DNA of 64,000 bases, from assembly GCA_024220505.1 (NCBI GenBank), contig JAKZZE010000030.1, positions 372,001-436,000 of the forward strand, in the 5' to 3' direction. Shown piece by piece: positions 28,328-40,697 of the stretch (position 1 is the stretch's first letter; the number at the start of each line of letters is the position of its first letter). Below the pieces are notes generated by a model that had not been told where the DNA came from, did no database searches, and was given only the letters and a program-made list of their open reading frames with translations. The position numbers and the translations under genes were made by a program. Source of the stretch: Rhizopus arrhizus. Taxonomy: Eukaryota; Mucoromycota; Mucoromycetes; Mucorales; Rhizopodaceae.

Positions 28328-29558
28328 CTAAGCAACAGGTGCTATTTGAACTTGAGGCACTGTGGGGTTAAAGACAACATAGTTGTTCTTCAAAAAGACA
28401 TCGCCAAAGATAGCAAAGTCATAGTCACCATAACCGAAGCCAGCGATACAAGAGTAACCATCTTGTTCATAGACAAGAGAGTCAGCAGGGACCTCAAAGG
28501 TAGAGGAGCCAATGGTGAACACAAGGGGTTGGAAGCGAGAGGTATCACAGCTGATGGAGAAAGTACCATCATAGTTATCTCTAGCACCATAGGCAGAGGC
28601 AACAGATCGGGCGACATCGTTAGGGAGGACCAAGAGAGAGGTACCGGTGTCAAGGATGGCATCAAATGAACCAGCGACACGAGAGCGACCGATGGAGGCA
28701 CCACGAATCGTGACACCGTACCAGCCATTGGAGTTATCGACCGGGATCGTGGTCAGGGAGCCCTTGAACTTGCTCGAGTCATAGCCACCAAAGATATATT
28801 CACCTCCACCTCCGTTGCTTTCCTTGCCGAGGTAAACACCAAAGACAGGGTTACTGATCAAGCCTTGACTGATCAAGTTATCCACCGGGGTCTTGACGCC
28901 TCTGACGGTCGTGATGGAATTAAAGCCAAGGCCGAGGAGACCATCCGAGGGACCGTTTTGGAAACTGCTGGCTTCCCGTCTGGCCAGCTCGATCGTTTGA
29001 CGTTGGATGGTCAGACCGCCCAAGACGACGGTATCGGTACCCAAGATACCACTGGCACTGGAGCCATCACCATAGGAGATGGACCACACCCGACCGTCCT
29101 TGGCATAGGTTCTGGATTGATTGGGGTTATACTTGGTTTGAGAATAACCACAGTTGGTACATAAAGAAGAGGCTTAAACGAGGGGTCAGTCAAATAGAAA
29201 ACGATAGGGCGGTGATTCACTTACCAAACCACAGGTCAGAGGAACCGGTATCAAAGTCAAGCTTGAGCGTCACGCCAGGTGTGCCCACAGTGACTTGACC
29301 AAAGTACTCGATGTCATTGTAGTAATCCGTCACAGGCACACGACCGATACCATCCGTCGAGGTCGAGTTGGAAGAAGAAGAAGCAGAACGGTGTGTGTGG
29401 TACTTTGCCAGGACCTTTTGAATCGCGTTCTTGGCATTCGGCTTGTAGTCCTTGTTCTTTGTCAAAGGAATGTTGACTTTTTTACCGTTAGGAGCTGCTT
29501 CTGTAGAAAGGACGAGAACGGCAAGAGCGACACAAGAAGAAATCAAAGAGAATTTCAT
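28328..29558 (-). CDS. secreted aspartic protease (pepsin A1 family, rhizopuspepsin-like), arm 1 copy
   Basis: Extracellular acid endopeptidase. Exons 29558-29225 and 29172-28328 give 392 residues. A signal peptide (MKFSLISSCVALAVLVLSTEA) is followed by a propeptide of about 60 residues with a Ser/Asn run, then the mature enzyme. Catalytic Asp residues lie in FDTGSSDLW and in LDTGTSLLVLP. The active-site flap Tyr is in YGDGSSASG, and the last domain ends VFNPTVPQVQIAPVA, close to rhizopuspepsin. A pair Cys-Thr-Asn-Cys follows the first Asp. The encoded protein appears identical to the copy at 40698-41928. The intron sits straight after DLWF, as in other zygomycete proteases. Confidence 0.94.
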
Positions 29559-29639
29559 GGTTGAAAAAAGAAGGGAAAGAGGTATTCTTTTTTTTTTCTG
29601 GGATAAGAATGGAAACAATTTTAAACAAGACCCTATCAT

Positions 29640-29646
29640 TTATATA
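29640..29646 (-). promoter_or_regulatory. TATA box of the arm 1 protease gene
   Basis: TATATAA on the minus strand, 82 nt upstream of the ATG at 29558. The same box at the same distance precedes the second copy. Confidence 0.5.
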
Positions 29647-30679
29647 AGATTTGAATTGAACATGTATTGGACATGTCTGTGTGCACAGGCTTTTTCTTTT
29701 CAAAGGAAAAATGACCATTAAAAGTATATTATTTCTTTTTTTGATACTCTTTATCCCAATATAGAAAGTTGAAATCTTTTTTCTTTTGTATTCATGCAAA
29801 CCTGTGTCATGTTTGCTATCAATTTCACTTTTTTTAGGTAGAAGAAAAAAAAATGATGTCCGATCCTTGATCGAATTTGTACAGTGTTATACAAAGAAGA
29901 AGGAAAAAGGGGGGAATAATCCTTATGATTGAAACTCCACTTTATTCAAGCTTCATTTTTTTTTTTTTATTGACAAACATTTTGAACCTAAAGCCATTGC
30001 TCTCTGATTCTTTGCTTTACATACCTTCTTTTTTTGATATTTCAAAAGCTAAAATATCCTTTTGCTTTTATTCAGACAAACATCGTATCCAACATGCAAT
30101 TACGTTCATTCACATCCTTTGGTTACTTTTCCTCTTCTTGCCAACTCCTTAACCCTGGAATAATGCAAATTGTTGTACAAATTTTGATAATTGAGTAACA
30201 AAAAAAGAAAAAGAAAAGGAGCACCAATTTATGTAATATTATTAGAATAGATGTAACGTATTTTCTTCCATAATGTACTACACAATCATTTTCACTGTGG
30301 TTAATCTAGCAGAATTGCGTGCTTATCATCATCATGATACGAGTAGACTTATCTTTCAGCAAAAAAATAAAGAGTGTAATGAGAAAAACAAGTGTCTGTT
30401 CTTTGAGGAATTGTATAAAAGACATTGCAAATGACATTGAGACAATAGAATCTATTTGGTCATTCTCTCTTCTTCTTTTTCTTTTTTTTTTTTTGTATCG
30501 AGGCCTAATCTCTCTAGACTATGTTCGAAAAGAGCTCTTGAAGCTCTTCACCTAAAATTGATAATCAGATTATGCATGAATTTCAAAAATAGCAAACATG
30601 TCCTTGTAAAGCATCATGACACAAAAAATCCTGATGCTTGGTGTCTCTTGTACACCGCAATTAGCTTAGGTAACTATAT

Positions 30680-31838
30680 GTCTATTACATAATCTTATTC
30701 TTTTCTGTTGTACCTGGCTACTTCAATCGTTTACAAAAATAAATGATACAACACAAAATTCAATGAACTCAAGCTATTATAGAAGCTGAAGACATGTTGC
30801 AATGTAAAATGCTTATTTTCTTGAGTGGGTTATTGTTATACTTGTAAATAATCTTGTTTCGCCTTTGATAAAGAGGAAAGGTTCCATTACAGTTTCATTC
30901 CTCATTTCGTATATAGTCACTCTGTGTTTAAACTTAACAATTCAATTCATAATATGCTCCATTCATTAGAAGAGCATTTGTAATCAATAAAGAACTTGAT
31001 TCTTAGCTTATTTATACTGATAAAAATAAGCATGCAAGCAATTGAATAACAAGATACATGAATGACCAAACCTGCAATTGTTACTAAGCTGGTATGTTCT
31101 TTTGAACAATTGTCAATTTCTTTAATGTGTCAGTGTGGACCAATTTGCTTTGGTGTTGATGATTATGACTTTTATAAATGGTAAAAAAAAAATTCTTTGA
31201 CGGCTTACGATTCATACAGTCTTCGCATCTAGCAGCTGAGTATCTACAGAATTCATCAATATCACTCAAATGATTCTTCTCTATGCATGTTCAGTTTTAT
31301 TCTGGACAAAAAAGCATCGATAGTAGCAAAAAAATAGATGCAAATCGAATAAATCACTCTCAACCAACTATAAGTTGCTCTCTTTTGAATCCCTCAAATT
31401 GTTCTTTATTACTTTATTTGCATATGCATATATTTGTATGAGTATGAGTGAGTATGAGTATGTGTCAGCAGCAACATTATGAATAGAAAAACAAAAGTTA
31501 GGTATAGAAATGACTCAGTAGAAGCACATATTAATAAACCATCAAAATATAGAATCCCTAAATGAACATTTAAGTCATCAATCCCGACTCAAAACCCAAA
31601 TAATAAAAGTTTTCGATTATTCTGCATCAAGACAAAGAAATGAAGATGCAACACTTCAAATTAGAAACTATAAACATATACAAAGAATAATGAAATAAGA
31701 GGCTATCTTTCTTTCTTCTATTCAAAAGATCCTATTGTAGTTTATTTTTGGTCACCAATTCTCTTAAAGGATTACATGTGTGTGTCCATCTAATTATTTT
31801 TTTAATATTAGATATATAAAATGGTCATTCTAGCTTAT
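30680..31838. other. spacer sequence, no gene seen
   Basis: First part of the spacer between the two inverted arms. A/T-rich, with a short degenerate GAGTATGA repeat at about 31436-31462. Only short frames. Confidence 0.45.
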
Positions 31839-32700
31839 TTATAATAGCAACGCATGGTTCGCAATGGCATCCTTCCATTTCATAAGATTTGGTACTTCTT
31901 TGACATAACCAAATAGGAGTCTGGGCGTAGTAGGACATATGATACAAGCGCGTTGTGGATGTATATGCTTGTCTTTATGAAATAAGAATTGCTCAAAATG
32001 TACACCATTATCTATTGAATCATAATAGTAAGGATTAGTAAAAAGTAATATGGGCTGATAGAAAACATTAGACGATGCGTTACTAAAAAAGCGTATTGCA
32101 AAAACTTGCTTCTTGATAGTTTCTGGCAGGTATTCAAACACCTTCATCATGTTATTGTATAACTTTGATGTATCACTTTGCTTCTTAATGCTAGTGTTAT
32201 TCGAGCTTACTCCACCAGAGAACTCTATCAAAGTAAGAGAAACACTTTTGTCTTTTACTAATAATAGTACGCTATCCCACTTCCTTTTTCTTGTTGTACG
32301 ATACTCTTTTTCAATTCAGTTCAACTCCACGACATCATTGTTCGATAAAAACGATTGGCTTAGCAAGTAAGTGGCGGTATAGATAGCTGTCGTACGCTCT
32401 TGCAAGCTAGAGAGAAAAGAGTTTCTAGGGGTTTCAATGAGATCAAGACTAGAGGAACACAAGCATATGTTAATAAGAAAATGAAGCAAGAAAACATTAT
32501 TAAAATATACTTACAAATGGCGTGGTGTCATCTCGATGTATCTAAATCCAGAGTGTTTGAGTATGTCAGAGTCTACAAGCTCTCCATAGGTTCGAAGAAT
32601 AGTTCGAATTGACTTGGAAAGATTTACATTTCTGAGCGCTTCAAAGAATTGTTGTATACAATTGGACAAGACTACATCATTCAAGGTAGAAGTCTTTATC
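31839..32700 (-). pseudogene. broken fungal orphan gene with D...EFSGG core
   Basis: The last 130 codons (31839-32231) are open: SLTLIEFSGGVSS, a helix KLYNNMMKVFEYLPETIKK, VFAIRFFSN, and a C terminus ending KWKDAIANHALLL. Reading upstream in phase gives KWDSVLLLVKDKSV, but a TGA lies before it (VVELN-stop-IEKEYR). A further exon ends at a GTAAGT donor (IRTILRTYGELVDSD, then GFRYIEMTPRH), and more coding-like sequence continues to about 32700. The pattern resembles lineage-specific hypothetical proteins of Mucoromycota; no function is known to me. The TGA may be a true nonsense mutation, or may lie in an intron I did not find. Confidence 0.5.
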
Positions 32701-34040
32701 TTTCTATTTGTTTCTATTTATCTCCTTCGGTACATTGTTACTTTGTAGAGTCTTGTAGGTTCATGGGATAAATAAGGGTAAATTTTGCTCGAAAAGGTTA
32801 AATTTAAGATTAAGATGGCCTTATAAGTTGTTGTTCAATACGGAGTTTAAGCGGAAACATGATATAAGTGGTGACCACCAGATCTTGTATGTAATGTCAA
32901 TACAATGTTTCTTGTTAAAAATATAAAAGAAAAACAAAGTGAAAGACCAGGAAATTTTAATAGGTTTAGCCTTCACCTTTGCCCCTTGAAAAAGCTTTTA
33001 TACCTCTCTTCCCTCCTTTTGACAACAAACCAAACAGCAAAACGAGCAAATCTGACATTAACGACATTAAATGTACTCATCGTAAACAAGCTTCCTATCA
33101 TGAAACAGTGATTCATCTTCAGTTTGGTTAAGAAGCTTCATCTTTGTTTTGACTATAAAGCGTAGTCGATAAGCATGCTAATTGATTTCTTTATAAAATT
33201 TAAGATAGGCTAAAAAATGACGTTACTGGTGATGATCTTTGAGTTCAAAAGATGATGATTGATTGCAGCCAGATTGACGTACCCATTATTCGCAAAGGGT
33301 TTTATAAATCAATCAATTCATAGGTGTCATTGAGATATGAGAAAAGCACACAAGATCAAGTATCAAAGTTACAAACTCTACAGTGGAGACTGTACAAGTA
33401 AGCGCTCCAGCCAGAGCCATTTTAAATGATGTAAGCTATATTATTATTTTTGATTTTTTCAAAATAAGTTCCATTAAAGAGTTTTTTGTTCTTTTAAGTT
33501 ATTATCATGAAAAATGGCAATCGTGGGTTTATTCTTTAAAAAAAGATACGCCTTTATTACCAATAGTTATATTGAATCACATCGTAATTAGTTAATACTG
33601 TATTACTTTGGCTGCAATAGAAACACTTGTGTGGATGGAATAATCCATATTTTTTCCACAAGCCGTAACGCTTAGTATTGATAAGATGTTGTACGTGTTC
33701 AGTTTGGTGCAAAAAGAACGAAAGAGAAAATAACATTGATATAAATAAATCAATTTATATAATCACTTAAAGCATAGATAGTGTAAATTGTTTGATTTCT
33801 TCATGTCAGCATAGTTCAAGTATTCCCTTGAAATAGTCTTTTAGATGTAAATCCTTTTCTAACCTTACTCTTAATCATTTTAGTCATTTCTTGTTACAAT
33901 AAATATTCTAATGTCAATAAAATCGATCAAAGTAGCACTAATAAGTGTTTAGGAACCATCATCATCAAGTATTGAAAAGAAGAGAGGCAGCTTTTCACAT
34001 TTATTAGGAATAAATTTAGCCAATCAACTTTTGTTGTTGC
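32701..34040. other. spacer sequence, no gene assigned
   Basis: A/T-rich. A 70-codon plus-strand frame at 33383-33595 has no recognisable motif. Contains the promoter region of the gene at 34041. Confidence 0.4.
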
Positions 34041-35046
34041 ATGGAAGGCGGTATTTAAAGCTGGTTTTTTTTTATTGTCTATTTTGGACATTGCTTCACC
34101 CTCGTCCCTTATTTTTACCACTGCTGTAATAAGTAATAATCTGGGAAGAGAGATGTTGACCCAGGTTTTTTCTTTTTCATTTCCTTGTTAAAAGATCTAA
34201 TAATCTTAAACTTAGATTTCAGCAAAATACATTGCTCATTCACATACAGTTTGTGCATACAGTAAAAACATTAGATTATATAAAGTAATGCCTTTATGTT
34301 TTGATGCTCTCTCTTTTTTGTAGCTGCTTTCTTCCTGGCCCTTATTATTGGTTGCTATACACATTATGAAAAAATAGTTACAAATGAATACTTTGGATAT
34401 CCTCAAGTAAAATATGCAAAAGTGATAAGGAGAAAGTACGTGTTCTAATACTATCTAATAAATAGGAATGGATACCTAGTGTAAGTGCTACCACAGGGGA
34501 CCGTTATCCGGCACGAGCCATCTTTCAAATCTTTATTGCTTTGACTTCAGGACCTAGATTTGCTTTAGTTTTTCTTTGGTATTTACTGACGCATAACAAG
34601 TTCCTGCTTTGGGTGGGTCTTTTGAGAACTGTTTCTTGCGGCGGATGGGTTTATATTACCTCTACTGACGATCACGCTACCCATGATATTGCGATGGTAT
34701 TCTATGTAATCTCTACCTTACCTTGGATGTTGAGTGTTCTTTATGTCGATTCTCAGCATTCACTTGCCCTGAAAAGAAGACGCGTACTGACACTTTTATT
34801 CTTTGGAACATTGATACCTATGATTTACTTTTTTATACAACATAAAGTACATCATGTACCTGGAGGTAAGAAAATAAAAATTATAAAAATGAGGTTAATT
34901 CATTTACTTTTGCAGCCTATACTGTGTATGCATTTTTTGAATGGTCACTGATTATGTACGATGTCGGCTTTGATGCACTTGCTTATTATGAATTTGAAAA
35001 TCTTGATTTGAAGATCGGTCCTCGTTTAGTAAAAGATATTGTATAG
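34041..35046 (+). CDS. CWH43 N-terminal / PGAP2 (FRAG1) family membrane protein
   Basis: Relatives remodel the lipid part of GPI anchors in the ER and Golgi. Exons 34041-34050, 34223-34261, 34324-34406, 34466-34865 and 34916-35046 give about 220 residues. The 10-nt first exon (MEG plus one base) was chosen because it is the only nearby ATG with a GT donor in the right phase, so it is the least certain part. Then IAHSHTVCAYTAFFLALIIG (helix 1), YFGYPQEWIPSVSATTGDR, and RAIFQIFIALTSGPRF, which is the family signature, five further hydrophobic segments, and VYAFFEWSLIMYDVGFDALA. Length fits a PGAP2-only protein, without the C-terminal half found in full CWH43. Confidence 0.82.
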
Positions 35047-36580
35047 AGAAGCGTATTTTACAAAATTTTTAATAAATACATTTTATTTGGAAAGAAAAAC
35101 ACGCCTATCAATTGGATATGTAAACGATTGACGTGAATATTATATAATTGCTTGAAGTTCTTAACGCTTTTGTTAATTTGAGGAAAAGAAAGAATATTAA
35201 CTGTCTAATGCATACCACTTTGCTCTCGGCTTTCCTTATTATAAAGATTTATGGCAATTAGGCATTGGCTTGTCTAAAAATTAGAATAGCCATATCGCCG
35301 AGACTGAGTAGTTAACATGGTAGGACATTTTGCAACATCATACAAGACAATAAATCAAGGAAAGAGCAATATAAGTGTGCTCGAAGAATAATAGGCGGAT
35401 CTATTAGTGGGAATCATGCATTATAAATTTTATTATGAGATACAAAACCACGTAAATGAAAACGGTGAGAACCAAGGAACAGAGTTTAGTCAATTGAGCA
35501 TGCTAGTCAAGATTGTGCCTGCCTTTTTGATATTGACAAGCGACGATATAGCATTGGTAGCCAGCTTTTTATTGATGAAAGGAAATCTGCCAATAGCAAA
35601 TCACCAGTGGGTACGCCAGATAACTAACAGAATATAGAAGCTGAGAGTCCAGGGATTAGTATTGTCAACAAAAGGAAACCGCTGAAAAGTCCAAGGATTG
35701 GACAAGCACTGGCTTGAGAAAAAGTGAGATGTGAACTAAAAAATTGAAAACATATGCCTTTTTTCATGTAAAATCCCTTGTCATTCCCTTTTGAACTATT
35801 TATCTACGCGCCCTTCATGTTTAACAGCATACATTCTGCTTTTATTTCATCGTTGACCATTTGTATATTTCATTCTTTGGTAAATTGAAAGTTTGTAATA
35901 TAGCTTAAATACGAGCAATATAGCTCCGCTTGATGTTCGATTTGTCCAATGATTCAAACGTTCCTATTGCTAATCGTAGATACTCCTCAAGTGTTTACCA
36001 CACTCTTCATTTCTCACTCCTATTATACTGTTGGTCCCAAAAGGTTAATTCATTTTCATGTATTGTAATTGAATTTGTTCGGGTGAACTGTTGTACATTT
36101 GTCTCGTGCCCAATAAATATGCAATCACCTTGAGAGAGCATCAAGTTCAAAGCGGTTACTTTTAAATAAATATTAAATTTATTCGCCAAGTCCAGCAGCC
36201 ATGCAGTTGTATTATAAGAAACTACCAAATATGGATTAGAGATGATGGAGCAATACTGATTTCATCCATTGTGCGCACAGGCGACTATGACGAAAACCAT
36301 GCATCTCATCATTTTTTATTATTGAACAAGGTAAATTAAAGAAAAGTCAAAGCTTAATTTCTTCTTATATAAGCTATTTATCGTTTATTGGTTTCTTTAG
36401 AACTTTGCTTCTCAAATTACAATAAGTGCAGATCTAATTATTAAATCATGGTATTGTCATTTTCAAAAAGTACAAATTACCCATTTTTAGAAATACTCAT
36501 GATATCATTTGTTTCAAATCACATATAAAAGGATGATTGGATTTTTGAATCAAATGGGTTTAATATAACTGTATTTAAAA
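35047..36580. other. spacer sequence, no gene assigned
   Basis: A/T-rich; a 76-codon frame at 35407-35637 has no recognisable motif. Promoter of PMP3 lies at the right end. Confidence 0.4.
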
Positions 36581-36932
36581 ATGGCTACTACTGCTTCTGA
36601 TATTATTAAAATTATTGGTGGTAAGTGATCAAATCGTAGAAGGAAAAGCTCTCTATATTCACTTTTATTATGTACAGCAATCCTCCTACCACCTCTTGGT
36701 GTTTTTCTTGAAAGAGGTAAAGAAAAAAAAAAAAAAAAAAAAAAAAGAGAATCTCTGTAATAAATTAACGCTTATAAATAGGATGTAATGTCGATTTTTT
36801 GATTAATATTGCTTTAACCATTCTTGGTTATATTCCTGGCATCAGTAAATTTCATTAGGCACAGTATGTAAGAAGAGCTACTCACTTTTTTCTATTATAG
36901 TTCATGCGCTTTATATTATTTTGAAATTCTAA
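36581..36932 (+). CDS. PMP3: plasma membrane proteolipid 3 (PMP3/YqaE family)
   Basis: Small hydrophobic protein that affects membrane potential and cation tolerance. Four tiny exons (36581-36620, 36678-36716, 36782-36844, 36901-36932) give 57 residues, the usual family length. Two membrane segments are seen: IIGAILLPPLGVFL and INIALTILGYIPGIIHALYI, with the conserved ERGCNVDFLIN between. All junctions are GT-AG and keep phase. The second intron contains a run of about 25 A. Missed by simple frame searches because each exon is short. Confidence 0.93.
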
Positions 36933-37022
36933 TCCTATGGTATAACGCAATATTACACATACATAATGTCTATAATAAATGATACCTTCCTTTCTGTATA
37001 CACATAATTGCTTTATGTGTCT

Positions 37023-38084
37023 TTATTTATTAAAGTATTTTCTGTGTTCAGGGACAGGAGTTAAAAAGGTGTCGTGCTCAAGAGCTGCAACGAGATTATC
37101 CAACACTAGTTTCTCCATCTTGTGTTGACTTTGGCGAGTAAACGTACCGATATGCGGGAGTAAGACTGAACGAGGATGTGTAAGTAACCCAGGATGTACT
37201 TTCGGCTCTTCTTCAAATACATCCAGTCCAGCTGCCAAGACTTGTCCTCTTTCTAGAGCCTTCACCAAAGCAGCTTCATTGATAACTTTGCCGCGTGCTG
37301 TATTAACTATAATTACATCTTTCTTCATGTATGTGAATTCTTTGTAATCGATCAAATGTGTTGTTTGAGCTGTATGAGGACAGTGAATAGAGATAATATC
37401 TGAAGTTCTTAATAAAGTTTCAAAATCAACATAGGTCAAATTATATTGTTCTTCAACTAAAGAATAATTCATCAGCTAGATTCTTTTTTTTTTATTTGCA
37501 TTTTTTCTTTTACCTTCTTTATGTAAACGATTTCTATTGTAATATTGTATTTGTTTTAAATCAAATCCAGCCATTCGTTTAGCCAATGTTTTACCAATAC
37601 CTCCAGCACCAATGATACCCAAAACTTTACCTTGCACATCAGTACCCATACTTAACCCGTGGCGAAATCGTCCCTTTCGCAAGTTATCGCTCGCAGCAAT
37701 CATATTACGACAACAAGCTAGGATCAAAATGACGGCTATATCAGCCGTACCATCATCCACAGCCATCGGGGTATGAGAGACCTTGATCTGACGTTGCTCA
37801 CAAGCATCTACATCGATTGAGTCATATCCAGCCCCACAATAAACAATGTACTTAAGTGACTCAGGAAAGCTTTGGATCATTTCGGCATCAAAGACTCCTA
37901 GAGACTCATGTGCTTCGGGTGAATGGTAAATAATTGAGATATCCTTGTATTTATCAGAGCAGTCTTGAATAAATTCTTGACGTGTTCTTGAGGCACAATA
38001 CTCAATAGAATACTTTTTTTGAAGCTCACAAAGAATGTCTGTTGCAAACTCTATACAGCCGACAATCAATACTTTGGATGACAT
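37023..38084 (-). CDS. D-isomer-specific 2-hydroxyacid dehydrogenase
   Basis: NAD(P)H-dependent reductase of 2-oxo acids; close relatives act on glyoxylate or hydroxypyruvate. Exons 38084-37514 and 37456-37023 give 334 residues. The Rossmann motif is LGIIGAGGIGKTLAKRM; other blocks are YIVYCGAGYDSIDVDAC, NTARGKVINEAALVKAL, AAGLDVFEEEP and LLPHIGTFTRQSQHKME. The catalytic Arg (TARG), Glu (EEEP) and His (PHIG) are all present. The acceptor CTTTAG at 37457-37462 is chosen over the upstream CTAG because only it keeps phase and gives VEEQYNLTYVDF. Start at MSSKVLIVG; an ATG 7 codons upstream is possible. Confidence 0.9.
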
Positions 38085-39309
38085 TAAAATAATAAAGAAA
38101 TACAAAAGATAAAATCTTTCCTAGTTCTTTTTTTTTCTCAGCAAAGTAGTACAAAAACATGTAATGAACTCCGGCTTATCTTTTTAATACCATAATCTTG
38201 CTTCAAGTGAAATTTGCAAAATAATAATAGTATAATGATAAGTTATTCTGTTTAATACTTTCCAAGCAAAGGCCATGACAGATGCACGACATGCGTATCT
38301 TGTGGCACAAGCATTTCTAAACAGAACAAACACCTTAAGTATAATAAACCGTATGAACAAATATGATAGACATCTGACTTTATACAACTTGTTTACAAGC
38401 GAATAATTTCAAGGAATTGTTGTGTGTTAATTTCTTAAGAGCATCATTTGGTGACATCATATTATGAGCTGTTTTTAGTGAAAAGACTGAATCATTTTAC
38501 AAGTCTTGAGAGATCAATGCTTCTCATTGTACATGCCGCCATCTGGGATTTAAAAACAAAGGCGGGCAGTTTTCTCAAATTATCGAATGCGAACATGGGC
38601 CAACTAATCTTGACTATTTTCCTAATAGCTACCAACTGCTGATTGCGTTTTATGACAAAAGTTACAGAATGCCTGATTACTTGATTTAATTATCTAGTAT
38701 CATGGGCAGGTACAGAAAGGTAGTCTTTTGTATATTTCGTAATATTTGGTAACACGTTAGTGAGTTTGAAGTGTCTCTCTTAGTAGCATAATTGCTGAAT
38801 AGTGAAAGATTATTACAAGATATTCTAAGCTTTGAAACCTTTGAATAGCGTAGACAAATGGATTATCATCATAATAAACTGTAACCTTTAAATATCAAAT
38901 GCTGCAATAAGATTAATTAATAAGGTATTATGTTCTTAAAAAATATGCATTCTCCTTTACACGTATCCCAAAATTTCTTAATTGGAAACAATCCGTAATC
39001 TATTTGAAATATAAGTAATGTATCCCAAGTTTTAAACTGCCAGGCAAGCTCAGTGTAAAATCCCTTTTTCGATTCTTCGTTACGTTCAATTCATTATAGC
39101 TTGACAAAGATTTGCAAGCTATTGAGCGATATTGTTTACTAAGCAACGTGAATAATATATACAATTGTTCGACAAGATAATATATCTTTTTTTTTTTATT
39201 TATTCCAAACCCTGTAAAAGAACGTCTGTCAATAGTTTATTACATTTTGATGTTTACAAAAGAGACTATTCTCATAGATATAAAAAGGTAAAGTCTATAT
39301 ATCATCAGA
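38085..39309. other. spacer sequence, no gene seen
   Basis: A/T-rich, only short frames. It leads into the gene fragment next to arm 2. Confidence 0.45.
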
Positions 39310-39430
39310 GGTCATACTACGTATGCATTTTCTTCTTTCTTATGATGCTGTATTTAATGTGCTTGCTTATTATAAATATGAAATACTTGATTTAAACCTT
39401 GGTTTTCCTTTAGTAACAGACATTTTATAG
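39310..39430 (+). pseudogene. fragment of a second CWH43/PGAP2-like gene (3' end only)
   Basis: Translation of 39340-39430 gives YDAVFNVLAYYKYE, then LDLNLGFPLVTDIL and a stop. It aligns with YDVGFDALAYYEFE and LDLKIGPRLVKDIV at the end of the gene at 34916-35046. Upstream the match continues as YYVCIFFF against YTVYAFFE but needs a frameshift. The following AATAAATACATT is also shared. No earlier exons are seen, so this is a 3' remnant, about 150 nt from arm 2. Confidence 0.6.
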
Positions 39431-40609
39431 AGCAGGAACTTTTAAAAGTAGCAATAAATACATTCAGTTTAGGAGAGAAATTATTCTTTCAAGTGAAAGT
39501 TGTATCTAATGGTTAACGTGGAGGTTGATTTGATGTTTAAATCACTCAGTGTTCCTAAGTAAGATTATACAAAAGTTATATAGTTACCTAAGCTAATTGC
39601 GGTGTACAAGAGACACCAAGTATCAGGATTTTTTGTGTTATGATGCTTTACAAGGACATGTTTGCTATTTTTGAAATTCATGCATAGTCTGATTATCAAT
39701 TCTAGGTGAAGAGCTTCAAGAGCTCTTTTCTAACATAGTCTAGAGAGATTAGGCCTCGATACAAAAAAAAAAAAGAAAAAGAAGAAGAGAGAATGACCAA
39801 ATAGATTCTATTGTCTCAATGTCATTTGCAATGTCTTTTATACAATTCCTCAAAGAACAGACACTTGTTTTTCTCATTACACTCTTTATTTTTTTGCTGA
39901 AAGATAAGTCTACTCGTATCATGATGATGATAAGCACGCAATTCTGCTAGATTAACCACAGTGAAAATGATTGTGTAGTACATTATGGAAGAAAATACGT
40001 TACATCTATTCTAATAATATTACATAAATTGGTGCTCCTTTTCTTTTTCTTTTTTTGTTACTCAATTATCAAAATTTGTACAACAATTTGCATTATTCCA
40101 GGGTTAAGGAGTTGGCAAGAAGAGGAAAAGTAACCAAAGGATGTGAATGAACGTAATTGCATGTTGGATACGATGTTTGTCTGAATAAAAGCAAAAGGAT
40201 ATTTTAGCTTTTGAAATATCAAAAAAAGAAGGTATGTAAAGCAAAGAATCAGAGAGCAATGGCTTTAGGTTCAAAATGTTTGTCAATAAAAAAAAAAAAA
40301 TGAAGCTTGAATAAAGTGGAGTTTCAATCATAAGGATTATTCCCCCCTTTTTCCTTCTTCTTTGTATAACACTGTACAAATTCGATCAAGGATCGGACAT
40401 CATTTTTTTTTCTTCTACCTAAAAAAAGTGAAATTGATAGCAAACATGACACAGGTTTGCATGAATACAAAAGAAAAAAGATTTCAACTTTCTATATTGG
40501 GATAAAGAGTATCAAAAAAAGAAATAATATACTTTTAATGGTCATTTTTCCTTTGAAAAGAAAAAGCCTGTGCACACAGACATGTCCAATACATGTTCAA
40601 TTCAAATCT

Positions 40610-40616
40610 TATATAA
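40610..40616 (+). promoter_or_regulatory. TATA box of the arm 2 protease gene
   Basis: TATATAA, 82 nt upstream of the ATG at 40698; duplicated with the arm. Confidence 0.5.
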
Positions 40617-40697
40617 ATGATAGGGTCTTGTTTAAAATTGTTTCCATTCTTATCCCAGAAAAAAAAAAGAATACCTCTTTCCCTTCTTTTTTCAACC

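Larger units (their letters stand above)
26776..30679 (+). repeat. inverted duplication, arm 1 (about 3.9 kb)
   Basis: This arm is an almost identical reverse-complement copy of 39578-43483. It covers the 3' two thirds of an F-box-like gene, a complete aspartic protease gene and about 1.1 kb of its upstream flank. Homology starts at CATTACG inside coding sequence and ends at the shared GTAACTATAT. Differences seen are a few substitutions and small indels in non-coding sequence. Confidence 0.93.

Noticed and set aside
28346..29799. Antisense and off-frame frames over the protease arms that recur identically in both arms
   Set aside because: They recur because the DNA is duplicated, not because the protein is conserved.
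35407..35637. 76-codon plus-strand frame in the spacer
   Set aside because: No motif, no splice context and no upstream signals; most likely chance.
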